Assembly: GCF_000317475.1 (NCBI RefSeq)
Contig: NC_019763.1
Location: 236,165-300,164 of the forward strand
Direction: 5' to 3'
Origin: Oscillatoria nigro-viridis PCC 7112
GTDB taxonomy: Bacteria > Cyanobacteriota > Cyanobacteriia > Cyanobacteriales > Microcoleaceae
Length of the DNA: 64,000 bases
The position numbers and the translations under genes are program-made. The notes beneath the pieces were generated by a model. The model saw only the letters and a list, made by a program, of their open reading frames with translations. It was not told the DNA's origin and ran no database searches. Positions 52,683 to 62,135 of this stretch are shown one piece after another. Each line of letters opens with the position of its first letter. Positions within the stretch are counted from its first letter, which is position 1.

Positions 52683-55600
52683 ATGATTAGTATTATTGCC
52701 AAGTGGGTTATTACTAAACGATGGCTAGTAGCCGTTGCAGCATTCATCTCCACATTAATCGTAGTTTTCAACACCGTACCGCAAATGCCGCTGGATGTAT
52801 TTCCTAACTTTGCACCCCCTCAAGTCGAAATTGAAACCGAAGCCTCTGGACTCGCTCCCGAAGAAATAGAATCTCTCGTTACATTGCCCGTTGAAAGTGC
52901 AATTAACGGAACTCCTGGGATTGCAACAGTCCGTTCTTCTTCCTCAGCCGGACTATCTGTGGTCAGAGTTGTTTTTAAATGGGGAACCGATCTCTTTCAA
53001 GCCCGCCAATTAGTACAAGAACGATTGCAACAAGCCGTAAGTAAGCTACCGACTGGAGTCGAAACCCCAAGAATTGCTCCCATCAGTTCACCGATTGGCA
53101 CCGTACTGAAATATGCGTTCATCGTCGAAACAGAAGCACAATCCAAAACCGACATTCCCAAGCTAGATCCTGGGAACGAGCCAAAATCCAAAATGAACCT
53201 AATGGAAGTGCGCCGAATCGTCGATTGGCAAGTAGTCAATCGCCTCTTAGGAGTTCCCGGTGTCAGTCAAGTGCTAGTGTATGGCGGTGATGTGCGCCAG
53301 TATCAAGTTTTAGTAGATCCTAACAAATTAAGAGCTTTTAACGTTTCCTTAGAGCAGGTTACTCAAGCCGTTCAGACAGCAAATGTCAATGCTCCTGGCG
53401 GCTTTTTAATTACCTCTGATAAACAAACATTAATTCGAGGAATTGGGCGGATTGAGTCTCTAGATGACCTCAAGCAATCTGCGATCGTTACTCGTCAAGG
53501 AAAGCCGATCCGCATTGGCGATGTGGCAGACGTACAAATTGGTGGAGCTGTCAAGATAGGTGACGGTAGCTTAAATGGGAAAGATGCCGTTATATTGATG
53601 GTCAATAAACAGCCTCAAGCTGATACTCCCACTGTCACGAAGGCGATTGAAACTGCAATGAAAGAACTCAAAGCAGGTTTGCCCAAAGAAATTAAAGTAA
53701 CTGAAACATTTCGTCAGGCAGATTATATCGATGCTTCGGTAGAAAATGTTAGGTCAGCTCTGGTTGAAGGCAGCATAATTGCAGCAATTATCCTGATTCC
53801 CTTCTTGATGAATTGGCGAACGCTGGCTGTATGTTTGTTAGATTTTGCTTTAACTTTTGTGTTCGCTTTGCAAATATTATCTTGGCTCGGATTGGGGCTG
53901 AATACGATGACTTTGGGAGGGTTAGCAGTTGCCATTGGTACCGCGATTGATGACGCTATTGTTTATTCAGAAAACACGTATCGTAACTTGCGGGAAAATA
54001 AATACTCTCCCAACCCGCGTCCGGTACTAGAAGTCATCTTTGAAGGAGGGCAAGAAGTCCGCGAATCTCTGATCGGAGCTACTTTAATTACAGTTGTTGT
54101 CTTTGCTCCAATCTTTGCGCTAGTAGGTGTGGAAGGTCGGATTTTTGGGCCGATGGGTATGACTTATCTAATAGTAGTAATAGTTTCCAGTTTGGAATCT
54201 TTGCTCGTCAGTCCAGCTTTATGTGCAATTCTATTGCCTCACGGCAAAATGCCACAAATTGAAGCCTGGGTACCAAGATTGTGTAAAAGAATTTATGCTC
54301 CTTTTTTGAATTTTTCTACTCAATTTTCGACGATTATTTTAGTCTTAGCAACTGTGGCGATGGTAGCAGCGATCGCAATCTTTCCTTCTTTGGGACGAGC
54401 CTTTCTACCCGAATTTCAAGAATCAACTTTAGTTAATAGCTTGGCTCTTTATCCGGGGACATCTTTAGAAGCTACAAATAGTGCAGCTTTTGTCTTAGAA
54501 ACTAAACTCAAAGATGACCCAAGATTAAAGTATGTTCAATTACGGGCAGGACGCGCTCCCAACGACCCGGATGCCGCCCCTGTTAATCTGGCTCACCTTG
54601 ATATTGGATTGAGCGAAAAAGGGATGGAAAATCGGGGAAATACTGTAGAATGGCTGCGGAAAGAGTTTAACAAAGTACCGGGTGCTGCTACTAATATTGG
54701 CGGATTTATTTCTCACCGCATTGATGAAATCTTGTCTGGGGTTAGAAGTCAAATTGCAATTAAAATTTTTGGCCCCGATCTAGAAGAACTCCGCAACATT
54801 GGCAAACAAGTAGAAGCTACGATTAAATCTGTGCCGGGAATTGTAGATTTACAGCTTGAACCTCAAGTTCCCATCGAACAAATTCAAATTAAGTTTAACC
54901 GCTTTGCGGCTGCTCAATATAGTTTAACTATTGGACAACTTTCTAACATTATCGAAACAGGTCTGAATGGTAAAGTCGTGTCTCAGGTTTTAGATAAGCA
55001 ACAAACATTTGATTTAGTTGTGTGGTTAAAACCAGAATTTCGCAATAATCTTGAAACAATTGAAAATTTGTTAGTTGATACGAGTGATGGTAACAAAATT
55101 CCTCTCGCTCAAGTGGCTAATGTGGCTTACGGAACCGGGCCGAATACGATCAACCGCGAAAATGTTTCTCGCTTAATTGTAGTTTCAGCCAACGCCAAAG
55201 GCAGAGATTTGCGTTCCGTAGTCAATGATATTCAAGATAAAGTAAAAGCAAACGTTCAGATTCCCTCTGGTTACTTTATCCAATACGGCGGTCAATTTGA
55301 AGCGGAAGAAAGAGCGTCAAAAAATATTTTAGTTTTCAGTGCCATTTCCTTTGTTGTAATTACGGTACTGATGTATCTTTCTGTCAAATCAATTGCTTCT
55401 ACAGCCACAATTATGATTAATTTGCCCCTCGCGTTAGTTGGCGGAGTAATTGCGATCGCACTGACAGGAGGCGTTATTTCTATTGCTTCTCTCGTGGGGT
55501 TTGTGACGCTGTTTGGGGTCGCAACTCGTAACGGACTGCTGTTGGTAGATAATTACACAACTAAGGCCGCAGCCGGGATGTCTTTAAAAGAAGTTTTAAT

Positions 55601-55871
55601 GGCCGGTTCAATGGAACGACTCAATGCTATTTTGATGACTTCTTTAACTTCAGCTTTGGGTTTGCTGCCATTAGTAATCTCTGTTGGCCCTGGCAAGGAA
55701 ATTTTACAACCTTTGTCGATTGTTGTATTAGGTGGGTTGTTTACATCTACGGCGCTTACCCTACTTGTGTTGCCAGCTTTGTATTCTAAGTTTGGTAGAT
55801 ACTTATTGCCTAAGCCGAGTGCGAATGTTGTAGAAGATGGCAAAGTGCCTAATGCTGTATGGGAAAACTAA
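52683..55871 (+). CDS. HME-RND heavy-metal efflux pump, copy 2
   Basis: The product is 1062 residues with the same plan as copy 1 (PQMPLDVFPNFAPPQVEIE, TMTLGGLAVAIGTAIDDAI, GVATRNGLLLVDNYT). It carries an insert of about 25 residues in the first periplasmic loop (KTDIPKLDPGNEPKSKMN), which neither other pump has. Copies 1 and 2 are closer to each other in helix 4 (IDDAIVY) than to copy 3 (VDDAIVD). It pairs with adaptor 2 but is separated from it by an inserted element. The gene has no direct repeat immediately upstream. Confidence 0.93.
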   Translation: MISIIAKWVITKRWLVAVAAFISTLIVVFNTVPQMPLDVFPNFAPPQVEIETEASGLAPEEIESLVTLPVESAINGTPGIATVRSSSSAGLSVVRVVFKWGTDLFQARQLVQERLQQAVSKLPTGVETPRIAPISSPIGTVLKYAFIVETEAQSKTDIPKLDPGNEPKSKMNLMEVRRIVDWQVVNRLLGVPGVSQVLVYGGDVRQYQVLVDPNKLRAFNVSLEQVTQAVQTANVNAPGGFLITSDKQTLIRGIGRIESLDDLKQSAIVTRQGKPIRIGDVADVQIGGAVKIGDGSLNGKDAVILMVNKQPQADTPTVTKAIETAMKELKAGLPKEIKVTETFRQADYIDASVENVRSALVEGSIIAAIILIPFLMNWRTLAVCLLDFALTFVFALQILSWLGLGLNTMTLGGLAVAIGTAIDDAIVYSENTYRNLRENKYSPNPRPVLEVIFEGGQEVRESLIGATLITVVVFAPIFALVGVEGRIFGPMGMTYLIVVIVSSLESLLVSPALCAILLPHGKMPQIEAWVPRLCKRIYAPFLNFSTQFSTIILVLATVAMVAAIAIFPSLGRAFLPEFQESTLVNSLALYPGTSLEATNSAAFVLETKLKDDPRLKYVQLRAGRAPNDPDAAPVNLAHLDIGLSEKGMENRGNTVEWLRKEFNKVPGAATNIGGFISHRIDEILSGVRSQIAIKIFGPDLEELRNIGKQVEATIKSVPGIVDLQLEPQVPIEQIQIKFNRFAAAQYSLTIGQLSNIIETGLNGKVVSQVLDKQQTFDLVVWLKPEFRNNLETIENLLVDTSDGNKIPLAQVANVAYGTGPNTINRENVSRLIVVSANAKGRDLRSVVNDIQDKVKANVQIPSGYFIQYGGQFEAEERASKNILVFSAISFVVITVLMYLSVKSIASTATIMINLPLALVGGVIAIALTGGVISIASLVGFVTLFGVATRNGLLLVDNYTTKAAAGMSLKEVLMAGSMERLNAILMTSLTSALGLLPLVISVGPGKEILQPLSIVVLGGLFTSTALTLLVLPALYSKFGRYLLPKPSANVVEDGKVPNAVWEN

Positions 55872-55919
55872 TGTTCCTCTGGTAGCACGCTGCAAAAATT
55901 CCTTTTTCTTTCTCTAAAA

Positions 55920-55936
55920 TTTCATCGTGGTTTCAT
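55920..55936 (+). promoter_or_regulatory. CopR-type direct repeat 9
   Basis: TTTCATCGTGGTTTCAT, 74 bp before RND pump 3. Confidence 0.75.
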
Positions 55937-56009
55937 CCGATCGTGCCATCGTAGATAGAAAGTATGCTGATGCATTTACAACCGTAAAGCTTTATTATCT
56001 TGCCTGCTA

Positions 56010-59000
56010 ATGCTCAATTCTATTGTTAAATGGTCGATCGCCCAACGCTGGGTGATAGTCATCGCCTCCATCCTTATCAGCTTGTGGGGCTTTCGCGTCC
56101 TGACTCAAATGCCTCTGGATGTGTTTCCCAGCTTTGCACCCCCACAAGTCGAAATTCAAGCCGAAGCCCCCGGTTTAGCACCAGAGGAAGTCGAGTCCCT
56201 AGTTACCCGACCGATAGAAAGTGCGATTAACGGCACACCTGGACTGGAAGCCTTACGCTCCGCTTCGGCCGTAGGTCTTTCTGCGGTGAGAGCCGTCTTC
56301 AGCGAGAGTACGGACATTTATCGCGCTCGCCAATTAGTGACGGAGCGGTTGCAACAGGTTAGCAGCCAGCTACCGCAAGGCGTGGAAAAGCCACAACTTC
56401 TCCCAGTCAGTTCCCCCTTGGGAGTCATCGCCAGATACGCTTTTACCTCCGAAACTACTCCCCTGATGGAGGTGTGGCGCACTGTCAATTGGCAAGTGAA
56501 AAACCGCCTCCTGGCGGTTCCCGGTGTTAGTAGTGTCCTCATAACTGGTGGGGACGAGCGTCAGTATCAAGTGCTGGTCAATCCAGACAAGCTCAAAGCG
56601 TTTAATGTTTCCCTAAATGATGTCACGCAAGCGGCAGGGGCTGCCAACGCCAACGCGCCAGGGGGATTTTTAATTACTCCAGACCAAGAGACGTTGGTTC
56701 GAGGAATTGGGCGGATTGAGTCTATCGAGCAGCTCAAGAAATCGGTCATTAAAGCACGCAATGGCACACCAGTGTTACTCGAACAGGTGGCTGACGTGCA
56801 AATCGGTGCGGCACTCAAACGCGGTGATGGCAGTTTCAACGGCAAGAAGGCGGTTGTTTTGACGGTCAACAAGCAACCCATCGGTGATACCCCAACCGTG
56901 ACTAAGGCAATTGAGGCGGCGCTGGAGGAAATGAAGCCCAGTCTGGCCAAAGATGTGAAAGTGACGGAGACATTTCGCCAGGAGGATTTTATCGAAGCCT
57001 CGCTCAAGAACGTTGAAGAAGCCCTGCGCGATGGCATCATCATTGTTTCTATCGTCCTGATTCTGTTTCTGATGAATTGGCGCACGGTCATTATTAGTCT
57101 GAGCGCCCTTCCCATTTCGTTGCTGCTGGGGATGATGATTTTGAATTGGACGGGACAAGGCATCAACACGATGACTTTGGGCGGACTCGTTGTTGCCATC
57201 GGTTCGGTGGTGGATGACGCGATTGTCGATATGGAAAATGTCTACCGTCGCTTGCGGGAAAACCAACTCGCGGGAAACCCGATTCCACCCCTGCAAGTTG
57301 TCTTTAATGGTTCGGTGGAGGTGCGCGTTAGCGTTCTGTTCGCCACTATTATTATCGCGGTCGTCTTCGCACCGATTTTTGCCCTTTCCGGGGTAGAAGG
57401 TCGCATTTTTGCGCCAATGGGTATAGCCTACTTGCTGTCAATTGCTGCTTCTACTTTGGTGGCGCTGACGTTGACCCCGGCACTATGCGCCCTAATGCTA
57501 GTAGGTCGGCCTTTGCCCAGTACAGAAACCTGGGTGGAGAAACAAGCCCATCGCCTGTATCGTCCAGCTTTGAAGTTTTCGATTCGTTTCCCTACGGTTG
57601 TTTTGGCAGCAGCTATTGCTGGCTTTGTAGCTTCAATGGTAATTCTGCCCTCGTTGGGGCAAGTTTTTTTACCGGAGTTTCAAGACCGCGCCTTAGTGGT
57701 TGCGGTAAGTCTGATGCCTGGTGAATCTCTGAATGCGACCAATCAAGTGGGGTTGGCGGTAGAGAACTCTCTCAAAAAGGACCCTCGGTTTGATACCGTT
57801 CAGTTCCGTTCCGGCCGCAGTCAAGGCGACTCGGAGGTGGTTGGTACTAACTTTGGAGAATTGGATGTGCAAATTAGTGAGGAGGGAATCAAAGAGCGGG
57901 AAGAGAGTATTGAAAAGATTCGAGAGGAATTTGAAAAAATTCCGGGAGTAGTACCCAATATTGGTGGGTTTATTTCTCACCGGATGGATGAGGTACTCTC
58001 AGGGGTGCGGAGTGCTATAGCGGTCAAAATTTTTGGTCCGGAATTAGAACAACTCCGCACCCTTGGTCAACAAGTGCAGTCAGCCATGAGTGAGGTTTCG
58101 GGTTTGGTAGACCTGCAACTGGAACCCCAGGTGCCAATTAAACAGGTGCAAATTCAGTTTGACCGGGAAGCCGCTGCTCGCTACGGTGTGACCATCGGGG
58201 AACTTGCAGAGACAATTGAAACCGCGCTCAATGGGCGAGCCGTCTCTCAGGTTTTAGAGCAGCAACAAACCTTTGACCTCGTGGTGTGGTTGCAAGAAAG
58301 CTCTCGTCATGATATTGAAATCATCCGCAATTTGTTAGTCGATACCCCCAACGGTCAAAAAATTCCTTTAGCCCAAGTCGCAAAAATTGATTACGGCACG
58401 GGTCCTAATACGATCAATCGCGAAAACGTCTCCCGGTTTATTGTGGTATCTAGCAACGTGTCTGGACGGGATTTGGGTTCTGTGATTAAGGATATTCGGG
58501 ACAAGGTTAAGCAAGAGGTGCAACTGCCCCCTGGCTATTACATTGAATACGGCGGTCAATTTGAAGCGCAAGAGGGAGCCACAAAAACTTTACTTTGGGC
58601 TGGTGCATTAGCTTTTGTTGCTATTGCCGTCCTGCTTTACTTTGCCGTCAAATCGATTCCTGCAACCATCATGATTTTGATTAATCTACCCTTAGCATTA
58701 ATCGGTGGCGTGATTTCAATTGCCTTGACTAGCGGTATTATCTCCGTAGCTTCGATGGTAGGATTTATTACCCTATTCGGCGTTGCCGCCCGCAATGGTC
58801 TGCTATTGGTGGACAATTACAACAACAAGTTGGCAGAAGGGATTCCCTTAAAAGAAGTTTTGCTTGAGGGGTCAATGGAGCGATTAGCTGCTATTTTAAT
58901 GACCGCTTTAGCATCCGCTTTGGGGATGGTGCCGCTGACGATTGGGAGTGGTGCTGGTAAGGAAGTTTTGCAGCCGTTGGCGGTGGTGGTACTGGGGGGA

Positions 59001-59135
59001 TTGATTACTTCTACGGCGTTAACCCTGCTAGTTCTTCCAGCTTTGTATTCTCTATTCGGGAGGTTTATGGTTCCTAAAAAGACTACTCCAGAGATTAAAG
59101 ATGGGCTGTTAAAAGAAGCCATCTTGGAGCGGTAA
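56010..59135 (+). CDS. HME-RND heavy-metal efflux pump, copy 3
   Basis: The product is 1041 residues. The plan is as in the other copies, with helix 4 TMTLGGLVVAIGSVVDDAI and GVAARNGLLLVDNYN. Composition is more GC-rich at third positions than in copies 1-2, suggesting a separate origin. It has its own direct repeat but no adaptor gene, so it probably shares adaptor 2. A DUF190 protein and a CDF exporter follow on the same strand; these often accompany CzcA-type pumps. Confidence 0.93.
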   Translation: MLNSIVKWSIAQRWVIVIASILISLWGFRVLTQMPLDVFPSFAPPQVEIQAEAPGLAPEEVESLVTRPIESAINGTPGLEALRSASAVGLSAVRAVFSESTDIYRARQLVTERLQQVSSQLPQGVEKPQLLPVSSPLGVIARYAFTSETTPLMEVWRTVNWQVKNRLLAVPGVSSVLITGGDERQYQVLVNPDKLKAFNVSLNDVTQAAGAANANAPGGFLITPDQETLVRGIGRIESIEQLKKSVIKARNGTPVLLEQVADVQIGAALKRGDGSFNGKKAVVLTVNKQPIGDTPTVTKAIEAALEEMKPSLAKDVKVTETFRQEDFIEASLKNVEEALRDGIIIVSIVLILFLMNWRTVIISLSALPISLLLGMMILNWTGQGINTMTLGGLVVAIGSVVDDAIVDMENVYRRLRENQLAGNPIPPLQVVFNGSVEVRVSVLFATIIIAVVFAPIFALSGVEGRIFAPMGIAYLLSIAASTLVALTLTPALCALMLVGRPLPSTETWVEKQAHRLYRPALKFSIRFPTVVLAAAIAGFVASMVILPSLGQVFLPEFQDRALVVAVSLMPGESLNATNQVGLAVENSLKKDPRFDTVQFRSGRSQGDSEVVGTNFGELDVQISEEGIKEREESIEKIREEFEKIPGVVPNIGGFISHRMDEVLSGVRSAIAVKIFGPELEQLRTLGQQVQSAMSEVSGLVDLQLEPQVPIKQVQIQFDREAAARYGVTIGELAETIETALNGRAVSQVLEQQQTFDLVVWLQESSRHDIEIIRNLLVDTPNGQKIPLAQVAKIDYGTGPNTINRENVSRFIVVSSNVSGRDLGSVIKDIRDKVKQEVQLPPGYYIEYGGQFEAQEGATKTLLWAGALAFVAIAVLLYFAVKSIPATIMILINLPLALIGGVISIALTSGIISVASMVGFITLFGVAARNGLLLVDNYNNKLAEGIPLKEVLLEGSMERLAAILMTALASALGMVPLTIGSGAGKEVLQPLAVVVLGGLITSTALTLLVLPALYSLFGRFMVPKKTTPEIKDGLLKEAILER

Positions 59136-59193
59136 TTTTCTACGATTTCTAAGGATTTCTAATCGTTACACAGTTGTAAATATAAAAATTACA

Positions 59194-59529
59194 ATGACTT
59201 CCTGGAAACAGTTAACAATCTACATTAGCAAGTCTGATTGCTGGCACCACCAACCCCTTCACCAAGCTCTGCTCGGAATAGCTCGCCGACAGGGATTAAC
59301 AGGAATAACGGTGATGCGAGCAATTTTTGGATATGGCAAACATGGGATTTTTCGCACTACCAATCAGCTAGACTCATCTTCTGAGTCTTCTTATCTACCA
59401 CTTGTCGTCACGGTGATTGATAGTGAGAGTGCGAGCGCAGAATTTTTTTCCTTAGTCAAAGAGATGGTTAAAGATAAGTTTGTCACTTGTCAACCCATAG
59501 AAGTTCTCTCGCCGTTAGTCACGCTTTAA
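59194..59529 (+). CDS. DUF190 (PII-like) protein
   Basis: The product is 111 residues. LTIYISKSDCWHHQPLHQALL, GLTGITVMRAIFGYG, LPLVVTVIDSE and the closing CQPIEVLSP match DUF190, which folds like PII signalling proteins and often sits beside ion transporters. It lies 58 bp after pump 3 and 11 bp before the CDF exporter, so it is in the same transcript. A regulatory role on efflux is inferred. Confidence 0.85.
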   Translation: MTSWKQLTIYISKSDCWHHQPLHQALLGIARRQGLTGITVMRAIFGYGKHGIFRTTNQLDSSSESSYLPLVVTVIDSESASAEFFSLVKEMVKDKFVTCQPIEVLSPLVTL

Positions 59530-59540
59530 GGACAGTAGTC

Positions 59541-60458
59541 ATGTCTCATAATCACAGTCAGGAAGGAAACGACCACGGAGGTGCTAATTACAACCGTGCC
59601 TTTGTCGTCAGCGTTGCGCTCAACACAGGGTTTGTCATCATTGAGGCAGTTTATGGCATTCTTGCCAACTCTCTTGCCCTGCTTGCCGATGCGGGCCACA
59701 ATCTCAGTGATGTTTTAGGTCTGCTACTAGCTTGGGGAGCTAGCATTCTGGTTCGTCGCCTACCGACAGCACGTCGGACTTATGGGCTACGTCGTTCTTC
59801 TATTTTGGCGGCTCTGTTGAATGCTATCCTTTTGCTCGTAGCTTCGGGCGCGATCGCATGGGAAGCAATACAGCGCTTCCTACAACCCAGTCCAGTATCG
59901 GGCGCTACAATTATCGGCGTCGCAGCCGTAGGCATCGCCATTAATACGGGAAGCGCCCTCATGTTCCTGTCCGATCGCCAACGTGACTTAAATATTAGAG
60001 GAGCCTTCCTCCACCTGGTTGCTGACGCGGTAGTATCTTTAGGCGCGGTGCTGGCTGGTATCGCTATTGTTGCAACTGGCTGGCTTTGGTTCGATCCAGT
60101 TGTCAGCTTGATTATTGTTGTTGTCATTGTTGTGGGGACTTGGCAATTATTGCAAGAATCTATCAACTTGGTGACGGATGCCGTCCCAGCAGGTATTGAA
60201 CCCCTTGCAGTCCGCACGTACCTGGCTGAACTCCCCGGTGTAACTGGCGTTCACGACCTCCACATTTGGGCGATGAGTACCACCGAGACAGCCCTCACAG
60301 CCCACCTGGTAATGCCTACAGGAAGTGAGGGCAATGCTTTTTTAGTACGGATAGCTCAGGAACTTCACGAGCGGTTCGGGATCGAACATATTACTGTTCA
60401 GATAGAAACTGGCGATTCCAATTACCCCTGTCCTCTTGCACAAGACAACTTGGTTTGA
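59541..60458 (+). CDS. CDF-family zinc/cobalt/cadmium exporter (CzcD/ZitB type)
   Basis: The product is 305 residues from ATG 59541 behind AAGGAC. Six helices carry the metal residues D50, H53-N-L-S-D57 in helix 2 (LADAGHNLSDVLG) and HLVADAVVSLG in helix 5. A C-terminal cytoplasmic ferredoxin-like domain includes GVHDLHIWAMSTTE and HITVQIE. It exports Zn/Co/Cd by proton exchange at the inner membrane. It is last in the pump 3 - DUF190 unit. Confidence 0.92.
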   Translation: MSHNHSQEGNDHGGANYNRAFVVSVALNTGFVIIEAVYGILANSLALLADAGHNLSDVLGLLLAWGASILVRRLPTARRTYGLRRSSILAALLNAILLLVASGAIAWEAIQRFLQPSPVSGATIIGVAAVGIAINTGSALMFLSDRQRDLNIRGAFLHLVADAVVSLGAVLAGIAIVATGWLWFDPVVSLIIVVVIVVGTWQLLQESINLVTDAVPAGIEPLAVRTYLAELPGVTGVHDLHIWAMSTTETALTAHLVMPTGSEGNAFLVRIAQELHERFGIEHITVQIETGDSNYPCPLAQDNLV

Positions 60459-60675
60459 CACCTAGTTTATTGACAAAACAACCGTCACTTTAAACACTTA
60501 TAACACTTATATCGCTGACTCGGTATACAATTTGTTGCCATTGGATAGACTTTTTAATGATAAAAATATGCAATAAACCTCTATTTTCAATAGCATATAA
60601 GAACCAAAAAGCTGATACAGTCTGCCTTCCAACAAAGCGCCACCCGGTCAAAAAATGTTTTTAAATCATGAAAAA
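60459..60675. other. AT-rich intergenic stretch, no gene seen
   Basis: Between the CDF exporter stop and direct repeat 10. There are no long frames and no recognisable hairpin terminator. Confidence 0.4.
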
Positions 60676-60692
60676 TTTCATCCTGGTTTCAT
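60676..60692 (+). promoter_or_regulatory. CopR-type direct repeat 10
   Basis: TTTCATCCTGGTTTCAT with -10-like GATAAT 13 bp downstream, in front of the DUF2808 gene and the two-component genes, so the regulators are probably autoregulated. Confidence 0.75.
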
Positions 60693-60781
60693 CTCGGTCT
60701 GTCAAGATAATAAGCACAGGTTAACTTACGAAAGATAAATCTGAAACTCAATTAACAGGGTGAACTATTTAGGCAATTAAC

Positions 60782-61249
60782 ATGATAAAAACACTGATTT
60801 ATGCTGCTGTAGTCTTGGCGATCGCAGTTCCAATTTCCACTGACTATGCAAGTGCTAGGACAGAACCTACTCCTCATATTGATGGCTCGGTGCAATTTCC
60901 TCCAACACGAGCGAGGAATGTTAGACATACAATTCGGGTTCACATTCCTCAACGGAGCAGCCCTCTGTCCCAAATGATTATTGATGTTCCAACAGGGTTA
61001 AGGGTTAGGAAAAACATCACCGTAACGGACAACTCGGGACGTGAAATTAACACCAATGTTTCTATCAATGACAACAAACTAATCATTGATTTTAATCAAC
61101 CAGTTTCTCCTGAATTGCAAGTCAAAATCGACCTAAACGATGTAAAAATAACAGGAATTTCCAACGCTTGGCTATACCGCATTTCCGCTAAATTTGTTGG
61201 CAATAATATACATATCCCGATCGGGATAGCCCAGATTCGCGTCTACTGA
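60782..61249 (+). CDS. DUF2808 secreted protein
   Basis: The product is 155 residues with a signal peptide (YAAVVLAIAVPISTDYASA). The mature part has HTIRVHIPQRSSPLSQMIIDVP, a beta-rich middle and the family's closing IPIGIAQIRVY. DUF2808 is a cyanobacterial family of unknown function, predicted periplasmic. It is the first gene behind direct repeat 10, with the response regulator 184 bp later. A sensor accessory role is inferred. Confidence 0.85.
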   Translation: MIKTLIYAAVVLAIAVPISTDYASARTEPTPHIDGSVQFPPTRARNVRHTIRVHIPQRSSPLSQMIIDVPTGLRVRKNITVTDNSGREINTNVSINDNKLIIDFNQPVSPELQVKIDLNDVKITGISNAWLYRISAKFVGNNIHIPIGIAQIRVY

Positions 61250-61419
61250 TGGAAAAATTTTTTATAGAGTTGTTAAAACCAAGCTAGCCATTAATCTGCA
61301 AGAAGTTACTATTCCTGTCTCCGATCGCATTTGGTTTTACCAAATCTATGGCAAAATGGTTGGTATCAATGCAGAAATCCCGCTCGGTACAGTGAGGATT
61401 CAAACATATGGTAGATAGA
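61250..61419 (+). pseudogene. C-terminal fragment of a second DUF2808 gene
   Basis: In the frame from 61253, KIFYRVVKTKLAINLQEV then WFYQIYGKMVGINAEIPLG and TVRIQTYGR reproduce the C-terminal half of the preceding protein. There is no start of its own, so it is the remnant of a tandem duplication. Confidence 0.75.
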
Positions 61420-61433
61420 CAGGGTGAATTTTG

Positions 61434-62135
61434 ATGAAAATTCTGCTAGTTGAAGATGAGCCAGTCCTGGGTGCGGCGATTAAGCAAACCTTGAAACAGG
61501 AAAAATATATTGTTGATTGGGTTTTAAATGGCGCTCACGCTTGGGACTGCCTGGAACACCAGAAACCACAATATACGCTGGCAATCTTTGACTGGTTAGT
61601 GCCAGGAATATCGGGTTTAGAATTGCTGCGTCGGCTGCGGGTTCGCAACAACCCTTTGCCTGTACTGATGCTGACAGCAAAAGACCGCATGGAAGATAAA
61701 GTGATGGGACTGGATGCTGGGGCGGATGATTACCTGGTAAAGCCGTTTGGTATGGAGGAATTGTTAGCGCGACTGCGAGCATTGCAGAGGCGATCGCCCC
61801 ACATCCAACCCGAGCAACTGCACGTTGGTCGCTTCATTTTAGACTACAGCACTTGTACGGTTTCTCTTCAGCAAGCTGATGGCGACCCACAAGTGATTTC
61901 TTTAACAAGAAAAGAGTTTCAAGTCCTGGAATATTTTATGAAACACCCCAATCAATATGTTACCCGCGACCAACTTTTAAACTATCTTTATGAAATGAGT
62001 GCCGAACGCATTAGCAATGTGGTAGCGGCTCAAATTCGATTGGTGCGCCGCAAACTTTCAGAATATGGCTGTGATAATTTAATTGAAACTGTTCCTGGCA
62101 TGGGCTATCGGTTCAATCTCAATGATGCAAACTAG
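61434..62135 (+). CDS. copR: OmpR-family response regulator (CopR-like)
   Basis: The product is 233 residues from ATG 61434 (the TTG at 61431 is skipped). The receiver domain has D8, the phospho-acceptor D53 (FDWLVPG), a Thr switch (MLTAKD) and K103 (VKPFG). The C-terminal winged helix has SLTRKEFQVLEYF and RLVRRKLSEYG, ending GMGYRFNL. OmpR/PhoB-class proteins bind direct repeats of about 11-bp period, matching the ten TTTCAY repeats in the window. The kinase gene overlaps its end. The symbol is by context; RppA-type redox regulators are close relatives. Confidence 0.88.
   Translation: MKILLVEDEPVLGAAIKQTLKQEKYIVDWVLNGAHAWDCLEHQKPQYTLAIFDWLVPGISGLELLRRLRVRNNPLPVLMLTAKDRMEDKVMGLDAGADDYLVKPFGMEELLARLRALQRRSPHIQPEQLHVGRFILDYSTCTVSLQQADGDPQVISLTRKEFQVLEYFMKHPNQYVTRDQLLNYLYEMSAERISNVVAAQIRLVRRKLSEYGCDNLIETVPGMGYRFNLNDAN

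Noticed and set aside
56567..57296. Long minus-strand frames opposite RND pump 3
   Set aside because: Opposite-strand shadows of a conserved pump, with no ribosome sites or domains.
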